From Cognatitamlana onchidii (GTDB lineage: Bacteria; Bacteroidota; Bacteroidia; Flavobacteriales; Flavobacteriaceae), in NCBI RefSeq assembly GCF_004804355.1, contig NZ_SRWZ01000003.1:434001-498000 (forward strand): DNA of 64,000 nucleotides. The letters run 5' to 3'. Of this stretch, positions 63,442-64,000 are shown piece after piece; the stretch's first letter is position 1; every line of letters begins with the position of its first letter. Made by a program: the position numbers and the translations under genes. The notes under the pieces are model-generated. The model was given only the letters and a program-made list of their open reading frames with translations, made no database searches and was not told the origin of the DNA.

Positions 63442-64000
63442 GATTTCTTTCTAAAAAAAAGGTTCGGAAATTGATTTTCTGGCCTCTTATTTAAAACTGT
63501 TATCGCAATGGTTGATTTCAAAAAACCATAGCCATAACCTATAAACTGCACTAATATGGCTGGAATTGCAAGCATAGCAACCACTATATTTTTTGTAGAT
63601 ATCAGTGCTAAAAAAACTGCTATAATAAAATACAATATATAAGCCATAAACAACCAACTAAAACCAACCAATGCTAGCAGAATGGATACCATTAAACCTA
63701 GCATAAATATAGATGGGAACCAATACGTTAATTTTTTCGTGGCAGGATGCCACATATTTAAAATAGGCCTAACCATACCAAACTTATTTACCTGCTTATA
63801 AAACGTACTCCAAGAAATTCTGCGTTTATGATAAACAAAGGCTTTAGGTATTAATTTGGTTTTAAAACCTAAATTCCAAAGCCTTATGGACAAGTCTGGA
63901 TCTTCTCCAGGATGAATTCGACCAAAACCTTTTGAAGCCTCAAACGCTTTTTTTGAAAGCCCCATATTAAAGCTCCTAGGTTGAAACTTATCTATACTTT
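63438..64000 (-). CDS. family 2 glycosyltransferase, C-terminal part (5' end outside window)
   Basis: The frame is open to the window edge. The visible part begins inside the catalytic domain (FQPRSFNMGLSKKAFEASKG, then GEDPDLSIRLWNLGFK with the acidic catalytic-base residues) and includes QVNKFGMVRPIL before three or four C-terminal helices (FPSIFMLGLMVSILLALVGF, WLFMAYILYFIIAVFLALIS). It is a membrane-bound GT2; the ATG at 63965 is internal, since homology continues upstream. It overlaps the YbbR-like gene by 4 nt. The sugar is unknown. Confidence 0.88.
   Translation of the reverse strand, partial: SIDKFQPRSFNMGLSKKAFEASKGFGRIHPGEDPDLSIRLWNLGFKTKLIPKAFVYHKRRISWSTFYKQVNKFGMVRPILNMWHPATKKLTYWFPSIFMLGLMVSILLALVGFSWLFMAYILYFIIAVFLALISTKNIVVAMLAIPAILVQFIGYGYGFLKSTIAITVLNKRPENQFPNLFFRKKS

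Overview
The window is 64 kb of AT-rich chromosome from a member of the Bacteroidota, most likely the family Flavobacteriaceae. Four things point there. Several strong promoters have the Bacteroidota form TTTG / 17-21 nt / TAnnTTTG rather than the sigma70 form. The gene set is typical of the group: the TIGR02757 family, DUF3857, DUF2911, a BatA-like protein next to a PyrC-like protein, BshB1 for bacillithiol, a fused ResB-CcsA protein, and a UbiA-family geranylgeranyl transferase. Shine-Dalgarno sequences are rarely evident. TTG and GTG starts are frequent. The genus cannot be named from the sequence. No rRNA, CRISPR array, prophage, insertion sequence or integrase was seen, and composition looks even, so this reads as core chromosome.

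Layout. 1-4.1 kb: end of a TPR protein, dihydrolipoamide dehydrogenase, smpB, a small exported protein and pcm. 4.2-11 kb: a rightward run of an oxidoreductase, 3-hydroxyacyl-CoA dehydrogenase, a YggS-type PLP protein, an exonuclease/GIY-YIG protein, a DUF3857 protein and a voltage-gated-like K+ channel. 11-12.7 kb: a MiaA-GNAT fusion gene. 12.7-15.3 kb: a leftward ECF sigma factor / membrane regulator / exported adhesin-like operon. 15.5-24.2 kb: a DUF2911 protein, MeaB GTPase, PAP2 phosphatase, MATE pump, nitronate monooxygenase-like protein, mnmA, a triple-fasciclin lipoprotein and a MORN-type exported protein. 24.3-32 kb: yidC, pyrG, folE, a LolD-like ATPase, an MFS transporter and a lipoprotein. 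32.2-38.2 kb: TIGR02757, an S10 peptidase, a probable outer-membrane protein and an M61 PDZ peptidase. 38.3-43.5 kb: a two-domain glycosyltransferase, then a tight four-gene operon (BatA-like, dihydroorotase-like, small membrane protein, esterase). 43.6-50.1 kb: tRNA-His, bshB1, an SLC13 permease, rlmF, a HAD phosphatase, a small basic protein, and a SatD-like / DUF3307 pair. 50.2-59.4 kb: the fused cytochrome c maturation protein, a truncated haemoglobin, then DUF2520 / kdsC / ubiA-like / maf / lipoprotein, a small MscS and CorA. 59.6-64 kb: a leftward operon of a glycosyltransferase (cut by the window edge), a YbbR-like protein and coaE, followed by a histidine kinase and response regulator.

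Points worth a second look: (1) a SatD-like HTH protein whose N-terminal half resembles a class III nucleotide-cyclase fold, translationally coupled to a DUF3307 membrane protein; (2) the MiaA-GNAT fusion, whose promoter overlaps its only canonical start codon; (3) a dihydroorotase-like protein lacking most metal ligands, coupled to a BatA-like gene; (4) an rlmF gene whose conserved N-terminal motif lies upstream of any standard start codon; (5) promoter -7 boxes lying only 4-6 nt before several start codons, suggesting leaderless mRNAs.
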